A stretch of 64,000 nucleotides of DNA from Maricaulis sp034670125 (lineage in GTDB: Bacteria; Pseudomonadota; Alphaproteobacteria; Caulobacterales; Maricaulaceae): positions 248,001 to 312,000 of the forward strand of contig NZ_JAXMOC010000004.1 in NCBI RefSeq assembly GCF_034670125.1. The letters run 5' to 3'. Position numbers and translations under genes: made by a program. Positions 35,640 to 45,927 of this stretch are shown one piece after another. The notes under the pieces were generated by a model. The model had not been told where the DNA came from. It ran no database searches and worked only from the letters and a program-made list of their open reading frames with translations. Numbering within the stretch: the first letter of the stretch is position 1; the number at the start of each line of letters is the position of its first letter.

Positions 35640-36623
35640 TCAGCACAGCACATAGGGCTGGTCAGCCGGCGGGCATTCGCCGCCGCCGTCCCAGAACCCC
35701 GTTCCGCCGCCGCCGGCCGCAGCGCCACCGCCACCGCCGCCACTGCTGCTGTTGCCGCCGCCGTCATCTTCCAGCGCAGCACCCAGGCCGATCAAGCCGC
35801 CCGCAACGCCTCCAACAACGGTGCCCGGGCCCGGCACACCGCCGGTCGCCAGCGTTCCGAGAGCAGCTCCTGCGGCGGCGCCGGTCAGAACTTTGAGCGC
35901 ACCGCCAAAAAATCCGCGTTTCCTGAGGAGCGAACGCGTTGAAACTTTCTGACGCGGGCGCATGCGCGGCGAATTTCCAAGTTGGGTCAGATGCGCGGTG
36001 ACAGTACCGCTGCCTCTTGTGATGCTGACCTGGAGGCCGCCCGACAGGTCCAGCCCGTCGTCTTTTGTAAGCGCAACCTGACCGCTTGTGGCCGCGTGCA
36101 GTGTGTCCACGATGTCGTCCCAACCGTAGCCGGAAGCCGCGCTGACTGCGGCGTAAGCCATCAGAGTCGGCCCCGAGAAGTCATCGCCGCCATCCACAAG
36201 CATGGTGGTCAGGGCCCGGCTGGGAGCTTGGTCGTTCAGGGAGGGCAGCCACGATGTGAAGGCCCGCTGGGCAGACGGATTGTCAAACACCATACGTGCC
36301 GCGTCACGCAGCCAAGCGTCGTTCATCAGGTTGCGGCTTGCGGTCACTCTCTGAGCGAGAAAGGCGTCGGTATCCGGCAGGTCTCGCAATGCCGCTGACG
36401 CGGTTGCGCGTCTTGTCGCGGCGGACGCCCGGCGAACTCGGCCGATCGAAGCGCTGGCGCGCCGGCCTATGTTCAGCTGATACGGTCCCTGAGCTGCTCT
36501 GAGACCAGCGGCGCCTCGTCGTGGCAAGGTTGGTGCAGTTCGGTCCTGGGCCAGCGAAAGTCCGGTGAGTCCGGCTGATGCGACGACCGCGGTCGAAGCT
36601 GCCAGAAATGCGCGTCTGTCCAT
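35640..36623 (-). CDS. Tat-exported protein with glycine-zipper C-terminus
   Basis: A 327-residue protein of unknown function. It starts MDRRAFLAASTAVVASAGLTGLSLA, a twin-arginine (Tat) signal, so it is exported folded, perhaps with a cofactor. The middle (residues 60-210) is alanine/arginine-rich and helical. The C-terminus holds a glycine zipper (ALKVLTGAAAGAALGTLATGGVPGPGTVVGGVAGGLIGLGAALEDD), the pattern of membrane-embedding or outer-membrane lipoproteins, and a glycine-rich tail ending in two cysteines. Upstream ATGs at 36635 and 36650 are alternatives; 36623 is chosen because GGGGG precedes it and RR is near the start. Transcribed opposite to ettA. Confidence 0.65.
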   Translation of the reverse strand: MDRRAFLAASTAVVASAGLTGLSLAQDRTAPTLPRRGAAGLRAAQGPYQLNIGRRASASIGRVRRASAATRRATASAALRDLPDTDAFLAQRVTASRNLMNDAWLRDAARMVFDNPSAQRAFTSWLPSLNDQAPSRALTTMLVDGGDDFSGPTLMAYAAVSAASGYGWDDIVDTLHAATSGQVALTKDDGLDLSGGLQVSITRGSGTVTAHLTQLGNSPRMRPRQKVSTRSLLRKRGFFGGALKVLTGAAAGAALGTLATGGVPGPGTVVGGVAGGLIGLGAALEDDGGGNSSSGGGGGGAAAGGGGTGFWDGGGECPPADQPYVLC

Positions 36624-36870
36624 GTTGTCCCCCATTGTTGAACTCGCCATGCAATCCTGTTTCCCGAGATTTGTGAACCCAGGCTTGTTTGTTTCTTGAT
36701 TGTCGCCTGTGAGGCCAGTTGCGACCGCTGTCATGAGCCGGAATCCGACCGGTGGCGCCGCAGCCGGCTCCGGCGCTTCGGTCAACTCTCCTCCCGCATT
36801 GCCCTTGCAGCATCTCTCAGCTACACGGTGCGGCTCAAGATTCCCTGCCAGACAAGAGAGCCTCTCCCCC

Positions 36871-38538
<1,668 letters not shown>

Positions 38539-38539
38539 C

Positions 38540-39247
38540 TTGCTGTCCGACGACGAGCTTCGTGAATTGAGGGCCTGGCGGTCACGCCAGGTCTTCTTCA
38601 TGTTCGCGCTGATTGTCTTCGTTTTGCCGCTCTTCGCCGTCCTGGTCCTCGCGGCTGTGCGTGGTGCGGACGGGGATTCGCGACAGGTGCTGTGGCTGTC
38701 CGTACTGGCCTTTGGTGGTGTGGCAGCATTCCTGGCCCGGGCTCCCTGGCGGTGGTGGCAGGCTGGGCTGGACCTTGCGGACAACAGCGCGCAGGAAGTC
38801 GGTGGGTTTGCGGATATCCGGATGCGCGGCGGGTTCGGTCTGATTTCCCTGCCCCGGGAAACCTTGCATCTGGGCGGCGAGCGCTTTGCACTTCTTCCGT
38901 TCTGGCGCGAACAGCTGACGCCGGGCCTTGCCTATACGATCCGCTACGCGCCGCGCAGTCGGGCCATCCTGTCGGTGTCGTATCGCGCCAACGCCATGGC
39001 AGACGCGCCCGTCGAGCCGCTGCCGGACTATCTGCGCGACCTGACCGCTCGCGACCGCCAACTCATTGGTTTGCTCGCTGAGGGTCTCACCGACAAGGAT
39101 ATCGCGCGGGAACTCAACCTCTCGCCGACCACGGTACGGACCTATAATTCCGATCTCTACCTGAAGCTCGGCATCAAGCGCCGCGGCCAGGTGCGGCCGC
39201 TGGCGCTGCGGTTTGGCTTGCTGGATGGGCCGACCGACAAGGCCTGA
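38540..39247 (+). CDS. Membrane-anchored LuxR-type HTH regulator
   Basis: A 235-residue protein (from a TTG at 38540) with two N-terminal TM helices (about residues 20-40 and 50-68), a cytoplasmic or periplasmic beta-rich middle and a C-terminal LuxR/GerE helix-turn-helix: LTARDRQLIGLLAEGLTDKDIARELNLSPTTVRTYNSDLYLKLGIKRR. A membrane-tethered transcription factor that could sense membrane state. The start is uncertain: TTG codons at 38528 and 38540, CTG at 38543 and ATG at 38600 are all in frame, and the last would remove most of the first helix's lead. It overlaps or abuts the ettA stop and is probably co-transcribed. Confidence 0.75.
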   Translation: MLSDDELRELRAWRSRQVFFMFALIVFVLPLFAVLVLAAVRGADGDSRQVLWLSVLAFGGVAAFLARAPWRWWQAGLDLADNSAQEVGGFADIRMRGGFGLISLPRETLHLGGERFALLPFWREQLTPGLAYTIRYAPRSRAILSVSYRANAMADAPVEPLPDYLRDLTARDRQLIGLLAEGLTDKDIARELNLSPTTVRTYNSDLYLKLGIKRRGQVRPLALRFGLLDGPTDKA

Positions 39248-39336
39248 CACCTGTCAACTGACAGATTGCCAACATCTGTCGATGGTCGGCTGACCAGCGG
39301 CGCGACAGCCTCTCTGCGACCACTCAGGGAGAAAAC

Positions 39337-40080
39337 ATGTCCGCAAAATCCGCAAGCTTTGACAGTCCGTGGCGATTCTGGCCCGGCGTCGCCATCCTCG
39401 CCGCCGCCATGACGGGATACATGCTGCTCAGCTGGGCGCATATGGAATTCGTGCGCCAGACGGTCGGCCTGGACGCCTATCTGGGCGAGGGGCCGCGTCT
39501 GCCGCCTGAAGTGCTGATGATCGGTCAGATCAACAAGGCGGTCGCCGTACTGGCCGCCATCGCGATCGGAGCGCTGGCTCTGCACCGGGTCGGGCCGAGC
39601 CGGGTCGGTCTGGTGGCCGTGTCGGGACGATGGATATGGCTGGCGGTGTTGGTGGGGGCGGTCGCCTTTGCCCTGCGCCTGGTGCTGGCCAAGTTGATGG
39701 TTGTCGTCATGCCGGACTGGATCGCTTTCATGGGCACACCCTTTGCGCTCGACCCGGGCAACGGGGTGTGGATGAGCGTCGGGTTTCTGGTCATGACCAT
39801 TCTGGTCACGCCCTTTGCCGAAGAGGTTTTCTTTCGCGGCTTCCTGTTTCGCTGGATGTCGGGCAACCGGCCGGTCTGGCTGGCGGCGCTGGTGTCCTCG
39901 GTGATGTTCGGCGTCGCCCATATCCTGCCGCCGCAAGCCATCTCGGCGGCGCTGATGGCGCTCATCCTGTGCTGGCTCTACTGGCGCACCGGCTCGATCT
40001 GGCCGGCGATTGCGGCCCATGTCACCAACAACGCGCTGGGCATCGGGCTGGGCCTCGTGCTGGCTGGGGGACAGGTATGA
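39337..40080 (+). CDS. CPBP family intramembrane protease
   Basis: A 247-residue multi-pass membrane protein of the CPBP (Rce1-like, CAAX protease and bacteriocin-processing) family. It has about seven hydrophobic helices. The catalytic block FAEEVFFRGFLFRW has E162, E163 and R167, and the second conserved motif contains the histidine in SVMFGVAHILPPQAIS; a third near AHVTNNALG. It cleaves within the membrane; substrate unknown. The last codons (GGG GGA CAG GTA TGA) and the stop are made of the left arm of a repeat element. It is followed by the convergent D-amino acid dehydrogenase gene. Confidence 0.85.
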   Translation: MSAKSASFDSPWRFWPGVAILAAAMTGYMLLSWAHMEFVRQTVGLDAYLGEGPRLPPEVLMIGQINKAVAVLAAIAIGALALHRVGPSRVGLVAVSGRWIWLAVLVGAVAFALRLVLAKLMVVVMPDWIAFMGTPFALDPGNGVWMSVGFLVMTILVTPFAEEVFFRGFLFRWMSGNRPVWLAALVSSVMFGVAHILPPQAISAALMALILCWLYWRTGSIWPAIAAHVTNNALGIGLGLVLAGGQV

Positions 40081-40159
40081 TTAACGCGCAGCCATAATTA
40101 ACGCGCAGCGCGATCCGTGAAACGGGACGATGCCTGACGCGTTAATTACACCTGTCCCC
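40066..40159. repeat. Long-arm inverted repeat (copy 2), supplying the CPBP stop codon
   Basis: Left arm starts GGGGGACAGGTATGATTAAC at 40066; right arm ends GTTAATTACACCTGTCCCC at 40159. A third ATAATTAACGCGC lies inside at 40094-40106. It lies between two convergent genes; the stop TGA of the CPBP gene is at 40078-40080, inside the arm. Confidence 0.85.
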
Positions 40160-40163
40160 TTTT

Positions 40164-41432
40164 CTAGAACCGTCGCGCCGAGAACGCCTCGGCCGGTACC
40201 GGTGTTGCCTCGCCATCCATCAGCGCTGCCAGCAGTCCGGCCGAGCCCATCGCCTGGGTCCAGCCGAGGTGGCCGTGGCCGGTGTTGAGCCACAGGCCCG
40301 GCGCACGGGTCTCGCCGATGAAGGGGCGTCCATCCGCAGACATCGGACGAAACCCGCACCAGGCCTTGTTGTCGCCGGCCAGCAGGGTGTCGGCGAGGGT
40401 CGGGTAGAGGCGGCCCAGCAACAGGCGCAGATTGTCCACGCGCTCGCCGCGCAGGGTGCGGTCCTCACCGGCGAACTCCGCTGTACCGGCAATCCGCAGC
40501 GTGTCGCCCAGCGGGGTGACGATGGCATGCAGTTTCTCGTCGACGACCGGCAGGCCCGGGCGCCGGGTCAGCTGCGACATGTCGAGGCTGAGCGAATAAC
40601 CCTTCACCGGGCGAACCGGCAGATGCAGACCCAGCGGGGCCAGCAGCCGGCGCGAGGCATGGCCGGTAGCGAGGACGACATGATCGGCCTCGATCTCTTC
40701 GGTCGGGGTGCGCACGCCGGTGATGCGGCCGGCCCGGTCGATCAGGCTGGTGACCGGTGAGCTGTACTCGAAACGGGCGCCCATGTCGGTAGCGACGGCT
40801 GCCAGCGCGCGGGTGAACATGTGGGCATCACCGCTCTCATCATCGGGATAGAAGACCGCGCCCGCGAGATCTGCGGCAACGTCCGCCAGCATGGGTTCGC
40901 GCTCTACCATTTCCGCCCGGTCCAGCACCTGCCAGCGCAGACCGGCATCGGTCAGGGCCTGGCTGGTCTGGCGGTCGGGTTCCAGCGCCCGGGCATCGCG
41001 GCAGACTTTCATCGTCCCGCGGGCGAGATTGGCGAAGTCGAGCTTGTGGGTGTCGCGTGCGGCCTGGGTCTCGGCCAGCGAATAACGCGATAGCGCGAAG
41101 TTCGCGAGCGACGCCGCCTCGAACCGTTTGCGTGTTGAATTGGCGAGGAATTTCAGCCCCCAGGGGATGAGACCCGGCAGCGGCGCCAGGCGCAGCTTCA
41201 TGGCCGAATGCGGGTCAGGCAGGGAGGCCAGCAATTGCCAGTGCACGCCCGGCGCATTCCACGGCTCGGGCTCCGACGGTGTCAGCGCACCGGCATTGGC
41301 GAAGCTGGTCTCGCAGGCCGGGCCGTCATGGGCATCGAGGACGAGGACATCATGGCCGCGCTGGCGCAGGGCGTGGGCCGCGGCGACCCCGGCCAGTCCG
41401 GCACCGACAATGATGACATCCTGATTGCTCAC
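40164..41432 (-). CDS. dadA: D-amino-acid dehydrogenase (FAD), DadA-like
   Basis: A 422-residue FAD flavoprotein of the DadA type that oxidatively deaminates D-amino acids such as D-alanine, passing electrons to the respiratory chain. The N-terminal dinucleotide motif is VIIVGAGLAGVAAAHALRQRG. The cofactor-cap motif CETSFANAGALTPSEPEPWNAPG and the C-terminal GFRPMSADGRPFIGET and NTGHGHLGWTQAMGSA are the family signatures. GTG at 41432 is chosen because AAGGAG lies six bases upstream and the Rossmann motif starts there. No racemase gene is adjacent. Product may feed peptidoglycan-derived D-alanine to central metabolism. Confidence 0.9.
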   Translation of the reverse strand: MSNQDVIIVGAGLAGVAAAHALRQRGHDVLVLDAHDGPACETSFANAGALTPSEPEPWNAPGVHWQLLASLPDPHSAMKLRLAPLPGLIPWGLKFLANSTRKRFEAASLANFALSRYSLAETQAARDTHKLDFANLARGTMKVCRDARALEPDRQTSQALTDAGLRWQVLDRAEMVEREPMLADVAADLAGAVFYPDDESGDAHMFTRALAAVATDMGARFEYSSPVTSLIDRAGRITGVRTPTEEIEADHVVLATGHASRRLLAPLGLHLPVRPVKGYSLSLDMSQLTRRPGLPVVDEKLHAIVTPLGDTLRIAGTAEFAGEDRTLRGERVDNLRLLLGRLYPTLADTLLAGDNKAWCGFRPMSADGRPFIGETRAPGLWLNTGHGHLGWTQAMGSAGLLAALMDGEATPVPAEAFSARRF

Positions 41433-41530
41433 ACGGAACTCCTTCACAGCCAGCCTGAGCGGCTTGGTTTGAACTTCGCGGGGATACAGATAAAAGCAAG
41501 GCACAATCTGCACCTCTCAACCGGGATTTC

Positions 41531-42484
41531 ATGGACGCTCTCGTCACACAGCTCAAAGCGCTTGCCGAACCGACGCGCCTGCGGATCATCGCCCTGTTGT
41601 CGCGTGGTGAGCTGACGGTGTCGGAACTGGTCTCGATCCTGGGCCAGAGCCAGCCGCGGGTATCCCGTCATCTCAAACTGCTCACCGATGCCGGCCTGGC
41701 CGAGCGTTTGCCCGAGGGCGCCTACGTCTTCTACCGGCTGACCGATGCCGGCGGCGGTCGCAAGCTGGCCCAGATGGCCAATGAGCTGGTGCCCGAGGAC
41801 GATGCCGTCCTGACCCGCGACGTGTCGCGCCTCGAGGCCATCAAACAGGCCCGCGCCCAGGCGGCCCAGGCCTATTTCGAGAGCGTCGCCGAGGATTGGG
41901 ACACGATCCGCTCGCTGCATCTGGCCGACCACAAGGTCGAGGCGGCCATGCGCGAGCTGGCGGGAACGGGCCCCTTCGATCTGATGATCGATGTCGGCGT
42001 CGGCACGGGGCGCGTGCTGGAGTTGTTCTCCGACCGCGTCGAACGCGGCATCGGCGTCGATATCAACCACTCCATGCTCAATGTGGCGCGCCTGAACCTG
42101 CAGGCGGCCGGCCTGAAACATTGCTCGGTGCGCCATGCCGACGTCGGTGCCCTGCCGTTCGATACCGCCGTCGCTGACCTGGTGACGGTGCACCAGGTGC
42201 TGCATTATCTGGAAGACCCGGCCCTGGCGGTGGACGAGTGCGCCCGCGTGCTCAAGCCCGGTGGCAATCTGCTCATCGTCGATTTTGCCCCGCACCAGCT
42301 TGAAAACCTGCGCGAGGACCATTTCCATCGCCGCCTCGGTTTTGCCGATGAGGAAATGGCCGACCTGATCGGTCATGCCGGTCTGGAACTGGCGCATCAA
42401 AGCGCGCTGCATCCGGATGAACCGACCGGGCAGCTGACCATGAAAATCTGGGTCGCCCGGCGCAAGGCCGCGACTCCCGCCTGA
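41531..42484 (+). CDS. ArsR-type regulator fused to a SAM methyltransferase
   Basis: A 317-residue protein. Residues 1-80 are an ArsR/SmtB winged helix (LAEPTRLRIIALLSRGELTVSELVSILGQSQPRVSRHLKLLTDAGL); no metal-cysteine motif is seen. Residues 110-310 are a class I methyltransferase with motif I DVGVGTGRVLELF and a Ubie-like LKPGGNLLIVDFAPH. In many alphaproteobacteria this fusion lies next to metF/metH and is believed to regulate or respond to SAM levels; here no methionine gene is beside it. It starts 98 bases from the divergent DadA gene, with no obvious shared palindrome. Confidence 0.88.
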   Translation: MDALVTQLKALAEPTRLRIIALLSRGELTVSELVSILGQSQPRVSRHLKLLTDAGLAERLPEGAYVFYRLTDAGGGRKLAQMANELVPEDDAVLTRDVSRLEAIKQARAQAAQAYFESVAEDWDTIRSLHLADHKVEAAMRELAGTGPFDLMIDVGVGTGRVLELFSDRVERGIGVDINHSMLNVARLNLQAAGLKHCSVRHADVGALPFDTAVADLVTVHQVLHYLEDPALAVDECARVLKPGGNLLIVDFAPHQLENLREDHFHRRLGFADEEMADLIGHAGLELAHQSALHPDEPTGQLTMKIWVARRKAATPA

Positions 42485-42550
42485 CGCGAATGCGCTTCCA
42501 GCGATCGCGGTGTCGGTGTAGCGTCTGCCCGGTCTTGCAGGGGGGCAGAC

Positions 42551-43192
42551 ATGAAAACCACGTTGAACATTATCAGTATCGCCGCGCTCGGCGCGCTTGC
42601 GGGCGGCCTTTATCTGGGGTCCGGCAATGAAAGCGTTGATCCGCAACCGGTCGTCGAAGACCTCGTCGCGGTCACACCGGACCCGGCACCGTCGGCTGAT
42701 ACCGTCCCGGCGGATCCGCTGGATGCCGCCGACGCCGATGGCAGCGTCATGATCGATCCGATCGACAATGGCATTGTCTACACGGTCGCCGGAACGCAGT
42801 CGGGCTATCTGATCGCCAATTCCGAGATCCGCTTCGGGGACATCATTCTCGAGAATATCGAACTCTGGCCAGCCATGCCGGAATGCGACGAGCCGGCCTA
42901 TCTCCGACTGGCTCTGGAAGACACGGCCGACCAGCTGGGCGAGAATGAGTACGGGCCGTATTACCGGATGTACGCGATGACCATCGACAGCGCGTCGATC
43001 ACCGATGACGGTGTCATGATCACGGCATCAGACCCGGATCTTGGAACGCTGGTGATCGAAGCGGGCTATGTCGACGGGGCACTGGCCGAGTGGCAGGCCG
43101 GTGCCGACGCGATCGACACGCTCGCCATTGGCACGGCGACGCTCAACGGCGACACCCAGCCGGCCGGTTTCGCCTTCTGGATCGGCGACTGA
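42551..43192 (+). CDS. Exported protein of unknown function
   Basis: A 213-residue protein with a signal sequence or anchor (TTLNIISIAALGALAGGLYLGSG), a proline/aspartate-rich low-complexity linker (residues 30-65) and a beta-rich C-terminal domain (DPIDNGIVYTVAGTQSGYLIANSEIRFGDIILENIELWP). I recognise no family. The composition is strongly acidic, common in periplasmic proteins of marine bacteria. GGGGGG precedes the ATG. It lies 66 bases after the ArsR-methyltransferase gene; a perfect palindrome follows 61 bases after its stop. Confidence 0.6.
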   Translation: MKTTLNIISIAALGALAGGLYLGSGNESVDPQPVVEDLVAVTPDPAPSADTVPADPLDAADADGSVMIDPIDNGIVYTVAGTQSGYLIANSEIRFGDIILENIELWPAMPECDEPAYLRLALEDTADQLGENEYGPYYRMYAMTIDSASITDDGVMITASDPDLGTLVIEAGYVDGALAEWQAGADAIDTLAIGTATLNGDTQPAGFAFWIGD

Positions 43193-43253
43193 TCGGCGTA
43201 AATCGGGGTGCGGCGCGTTCCATCGAACTCAACGCCAACCATCCCCAACCCGA

Positions 43254-43287
43254 CTGTCATCCCATGGTCGCGACCATGGGATGACAG
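43254..43287. repeat. Perfect 34-bp palindrome
   Basis: CTGTCATCCCATGGTCG is followed immediately by its exact reverse complement, with no loop. There is no T-tract, so it is not a classic terminator. It sits 61 bases after the exported-protein stop. Confidence 0.8.
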
Positions 43288-43400
43288 CGGTCACAGGTTT
43301 GTGGGAGGGGAAGGTCGAGCATCCGCACCTCTTCCCGCTTGCCTTTTCCCGCGCGCCGGTGCTTGCATGCCCTTGAATGCCTTACGGGACTGCCAGAGCC

Positions 43401-43874
43401 ATGGTTCGCAAGACAAGATCGAAATCCGATGCCCAGCCGGGTGCGCCCTCTGTCGTCATTGGCTGGCGTGAATGGGTGTGCCTGCCAGATCTGGGCGGGG
43501 TGCGGGTCAAGGCCAAGATTGACACCGGAGCGCGCACCTCGGCCATCCATGCCTGGAAGATCCAGCCGTTCGAGAAGGACGGGGCCAGTTGGGTCCGCTT
43601 CGAGCTGCATCCCAACCAGGATGACAACAAGACCCGGATCGCCTGCGAGGCTGCGGTACTCGAGAGCCGCATGATCAAGAGTTCAAACGGGCAGGAACAG
43701 CGTCGCTACGTCATCCGCACGCCGCTGCGTATGGGGCCCTATGTGTGGCCAATCGAGTTGACGCTGACGCGTCGGGATGAAATGGGATTTCGCATGCTGG
43801 TCGGTCGCACCGCCCTGAAGCCGGGTGCGCTGGTCAATCCGTCAAAATCCTTCCTCTGCCCGACCCCGGCTTAG
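43401..43874 (+). CDS. RimB-like ATP-dependent zinc protease
   Basis: A 157-residue protein of the retropepsin-like PF05618 family, annotated as an ATP-dependent zinc protease. Conserved blocks are VVIGWREWVCLPDLGGVRVKAKIDTGARTSAIHA (with DTGA, the aspartic-protease-like motif) and WPIELTLTRRDEMGFRMLVGRTAL. In Pseudomonas, RimB with RimK and RimA controls S6 modification. The ATG at 43401 gives the usual family start after a lysine/arginine-rich leader; an earlier ATG at 43377 is possible. It is 65 bases upstream of rimK and forms the first gene of a three-gene unit. Confidence 0.85.
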   Translation: MVRKTRSKSDAQPGAPSVVIGWREWVCLPDLGGVRVKAKIDTGARTSAIHAWKIQPFEKDGASWVRFELHPNQDDNKTRIACEAAVLESRMIKSSNGQEQRRYVIRTPLRMGPYVWPIELTLTRRDEMGFRMLVGRTALKPGALVNPSKSFLCPTPA

Positions 43875-43939
43875 TCCGAGGCGGGTTTCGTGATACCCGT
43901 TCCCGGCAACCACTATCCGCCACCCTGGAGACCGTCCTG

Positions 43940-44845
43940 ATGAATTTGCTCATGCTGGCCCGTAACGCGAACCTCTACTCGCACAAGAGGCTCGTCGAGG
44001 CGGCCGAGGCGCGCGGCCACGAAATCGACATCTACGATACGCTGAAGATGTATATGAACATCACCTCGCATCGACCCGAAGTGCGCTATCAGGGCCGCGT
44101 TCTGAGTGGTTATGACGCGATCATCCCGCGGATCGGGGCCTCGATCACCGGTTACGGCATGGCCGTGGTCCGACAGTTCGAGATGATGGGCGTGTGGTCG
44201 GCCAATGAATCGGTCGCCATCGGCCGTTCGCGCGACAAGCTTCGCTCGCTTCAATTATTGTCACGCGCCGGACTGGGCCTGCCTGTCTCGGCATTTGCCC
44301 ACGACACCTCCATGACGGATGACGTTCTGGACATCGCCGGAGGCGAGCCTGTCGTCATCAAGCTCTTGGAGGGCACCCAGGGCGTCGGCGTGGTGCTGGC
44401 GGAAACGCGTCGGTCTGCGAAGTCCGTGATCGAGGCTTTCCGCGGCGCGAAGGTTGATATCCTCGTCCAGGAATTCATCAAGGAAGCCGGCGGGGCCGAT
44501 ATCCGCACCATCGTGGTCGGCGGCAAGGTGGTCGCAGCGATGAAGCGTCAGGGTGCCGAGGGTGATTTCCGCTCCAACCTGCATCGCGGCGGCTCGGCCT
44601 CGAAGATCAAGCTGACCCCGGAAGAGCGCTCGACCGCGGTGCGGGCCGCGAAGGTCATGGGGCTCAATGTGGCCGGCGTTGACATGCTGCGCGGCAATCA
44701 TGGCCCGCTGATCATGGAAGTAAATTCCTCGCCGGGCCTCGAAGGTATCGAGAATGCCACGGGCGTTGATGTGGCCGACAAGATCATTGATTTCATCGAG
44801 AAGACCGCCGTCACAGGCAAGACGAAAACCCGCGGTACCGGATGA
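43940..44845 (+). CDS. rimK: RimK-type ATP-grasp glutamate ligase
   Basis: A 301-residue ATP-grasp enzyme that adds glutamates to the C-terminus of ribosomal protein S6, or to a related acceptor. The N-terminal region (MNLLMLARNANLYSHKRLVEAAEARGHEI) and GYDAIIPRIGASITGYGMAVVRQFE are typical RimK. The ATP-grasp fold shows VIKLLEGTQGVGVVLA, LVQEFIKEAGGADIRTIVVGGKVVAAMKR and the metal site LIMEVNSSPGLEGIE. Length is normal. It overlaps the aspartoacylase-like gene by four bases (ATGA). Confidence 0.92.
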   Translation: MNLLMLARNANLYSHKRLVEAAEARGHEIDIYDTLKMYMNITSHRPEVRYQGRVLSGYDAIIPRIGASITGYGMAVVRQFEMMGVWSANESVAIGRSRDKLRSLQLLSRAGLGLPVSAFAHDTSMTDDVLDIAGGEPVVIKLLEGTQGVGVVLAETRRSAKSVIEAFRGAKVDILVQEFIKEAGGADIRTIVVGGKVVAAMKRQGAEGDFRSNLHRGGSASKIKLTPEERSTAVRAAKVMGLNVAGVDMLRGNHGPLIMEVNSSPGLEGIENATGVDVADKIIDFIEKTAVTGKTKTRGTG

Positions 44846-45879
44846 CACGCGACCCGTTCGAGATTGCCGGCGAGACCGTCGCGCCGGGTACGACCAAGAT
44901 CGTCCAGATCCCGGTCTCTGTTCTTTCCGACCACACACCGATGTCATTGTCCGTGCAGGTCCTGCACGGCAAGCGACCCGGTCCCGTCATCTTTGTCTCG
45001 GCCGCCATCCATGGTGACGAGATCATTGGCGTCGAGATCATCCGCCGCCTCATCCGGACGCCGCAGATGCGCTCGATTGCCGGCACGCTGATCTGCGTGC
45101 CGGTGGTCAACACCTATGGCTTCATCACCCATTCGAGATACCTGCCGGACCGGCGCGACCTCAATCGCTGTTTCCCGGGCGCACCGACGGGCTCGCTCGC
45201 GGCACGGCTGGCCAACATCTTCCTGACCGAGATCGTGGAGCGCTGTGAGGCGGGGATTGATCTTCACTCGGCCGCTGTCAATCGCACCAACCTGCCGCAG
45301 ATACGTGTCGATACGAAAGTGCCCAAGGCGCTGGAACTGGCCCAGGAATTCGCGGCGCCGATCATTGTCCACTCGTCCCTGCGCGACGGGTCGCTGCGCG
45401 AAGCGGCGCAGAAGCGTGACATTCCGGTGATTGTCTATGAAAGCGGCGAGGCGCTTCGCTTTGACGAGACGGCCTTGCGGATGGGCGTAAAGGGTATTCT
45501 GCGCGTGCTCGGCAAGCTGGGGATGATCCGTCCGGACAAGCGTATCAAGGCAACCTTGCGGTCAGAGCTGGGCAACAAGTCCAGCTGGGCCCGCGCCTCG
45601 ATGGGCGGGGTCCTGCGCATGCACCGTGATTGCGGCGAGCATGTCGAGGAAGGCACGCTGATCGCCACCCTGTCCGACCCGCTGGGCACACAGGAAGTCG
45701 AGATCACGGCGCCCTGCGACGGGCTGATCATCGGCCGCACCGTCCTGCCGATCGTCAATGAGGGCGACGCCGTCGTCCACATCGCCGAGATCATCAAACG
45801 TCGCAATGAAGAACCGATGGTCCAGCTCGGCGAAGCGTTGGGCAATGACCCCTTGTTCGATGAGGACGAGATTATCTAG
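44842..45879 (+). CDS. Succinylglutamate desuccinylase/aspartoacylase family zinc hydrolase
   Basis: A 345-residue M14-fold zinc enzyme. The ligands H57 and E60 are in AAIHGDEIIGVE and H142 in GIDLHSAAV, and the substrate arginine region is RRDLNRCFPG (105-113). A C-terminal beta-barrel (HVEEGTLIATLSDPLGTQEVEITAPCDGLIIGRTVLPIVNEGDAVVHI) resembles a lipoyl-like domain. It is the constant third partner of RimB and RimK in many genomes. As the family cleaves acyl-amino acids, it may release glutamates or process a RimK product; that is inference. It is translationally coupled to rimK. Confidence 0.87.
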   Translation: MTRDPFEIAGETVAPGTTKIVQIPVSVLSDHTPMSLSVQVLHGKRPGPVIFVSAAIHGDEIIGVEIIRRLIRTPQMRSIAGTLICVPVVNTYGFITHSRYLPDRRDLNRCFPGAPTGSLAARLANIFLTEIVERCEAGIDLHSAAVNRTNLPQIRVDTKVPKALELAQEFAAPIIVHSSLRDGSLREAAQKRDIPVIVYESGEALRFDETALRMGVKGILRVLGKLGMIRPDKRIKATLRSELGNKSSWARASMGGVLRMHRDCGEHVEEGTLIATLSDPLGTQEVEITAPCDGLIIGRTVLPIVNEGDAVVHIAEIIKRRNEEPMVQLGEALGNDPLFDEDEII

Positions 45880-45927
45880 CGGGGGTGGAATGGTCTGTGC
45901 CGTGACTGGCGCCCTCGCCCAATCGGA

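Noticed and set aside
43254..43287. Rho-independent terminator
   Set aside because: Palindrome without loop or T-tract; more likely a repeat or binding site.
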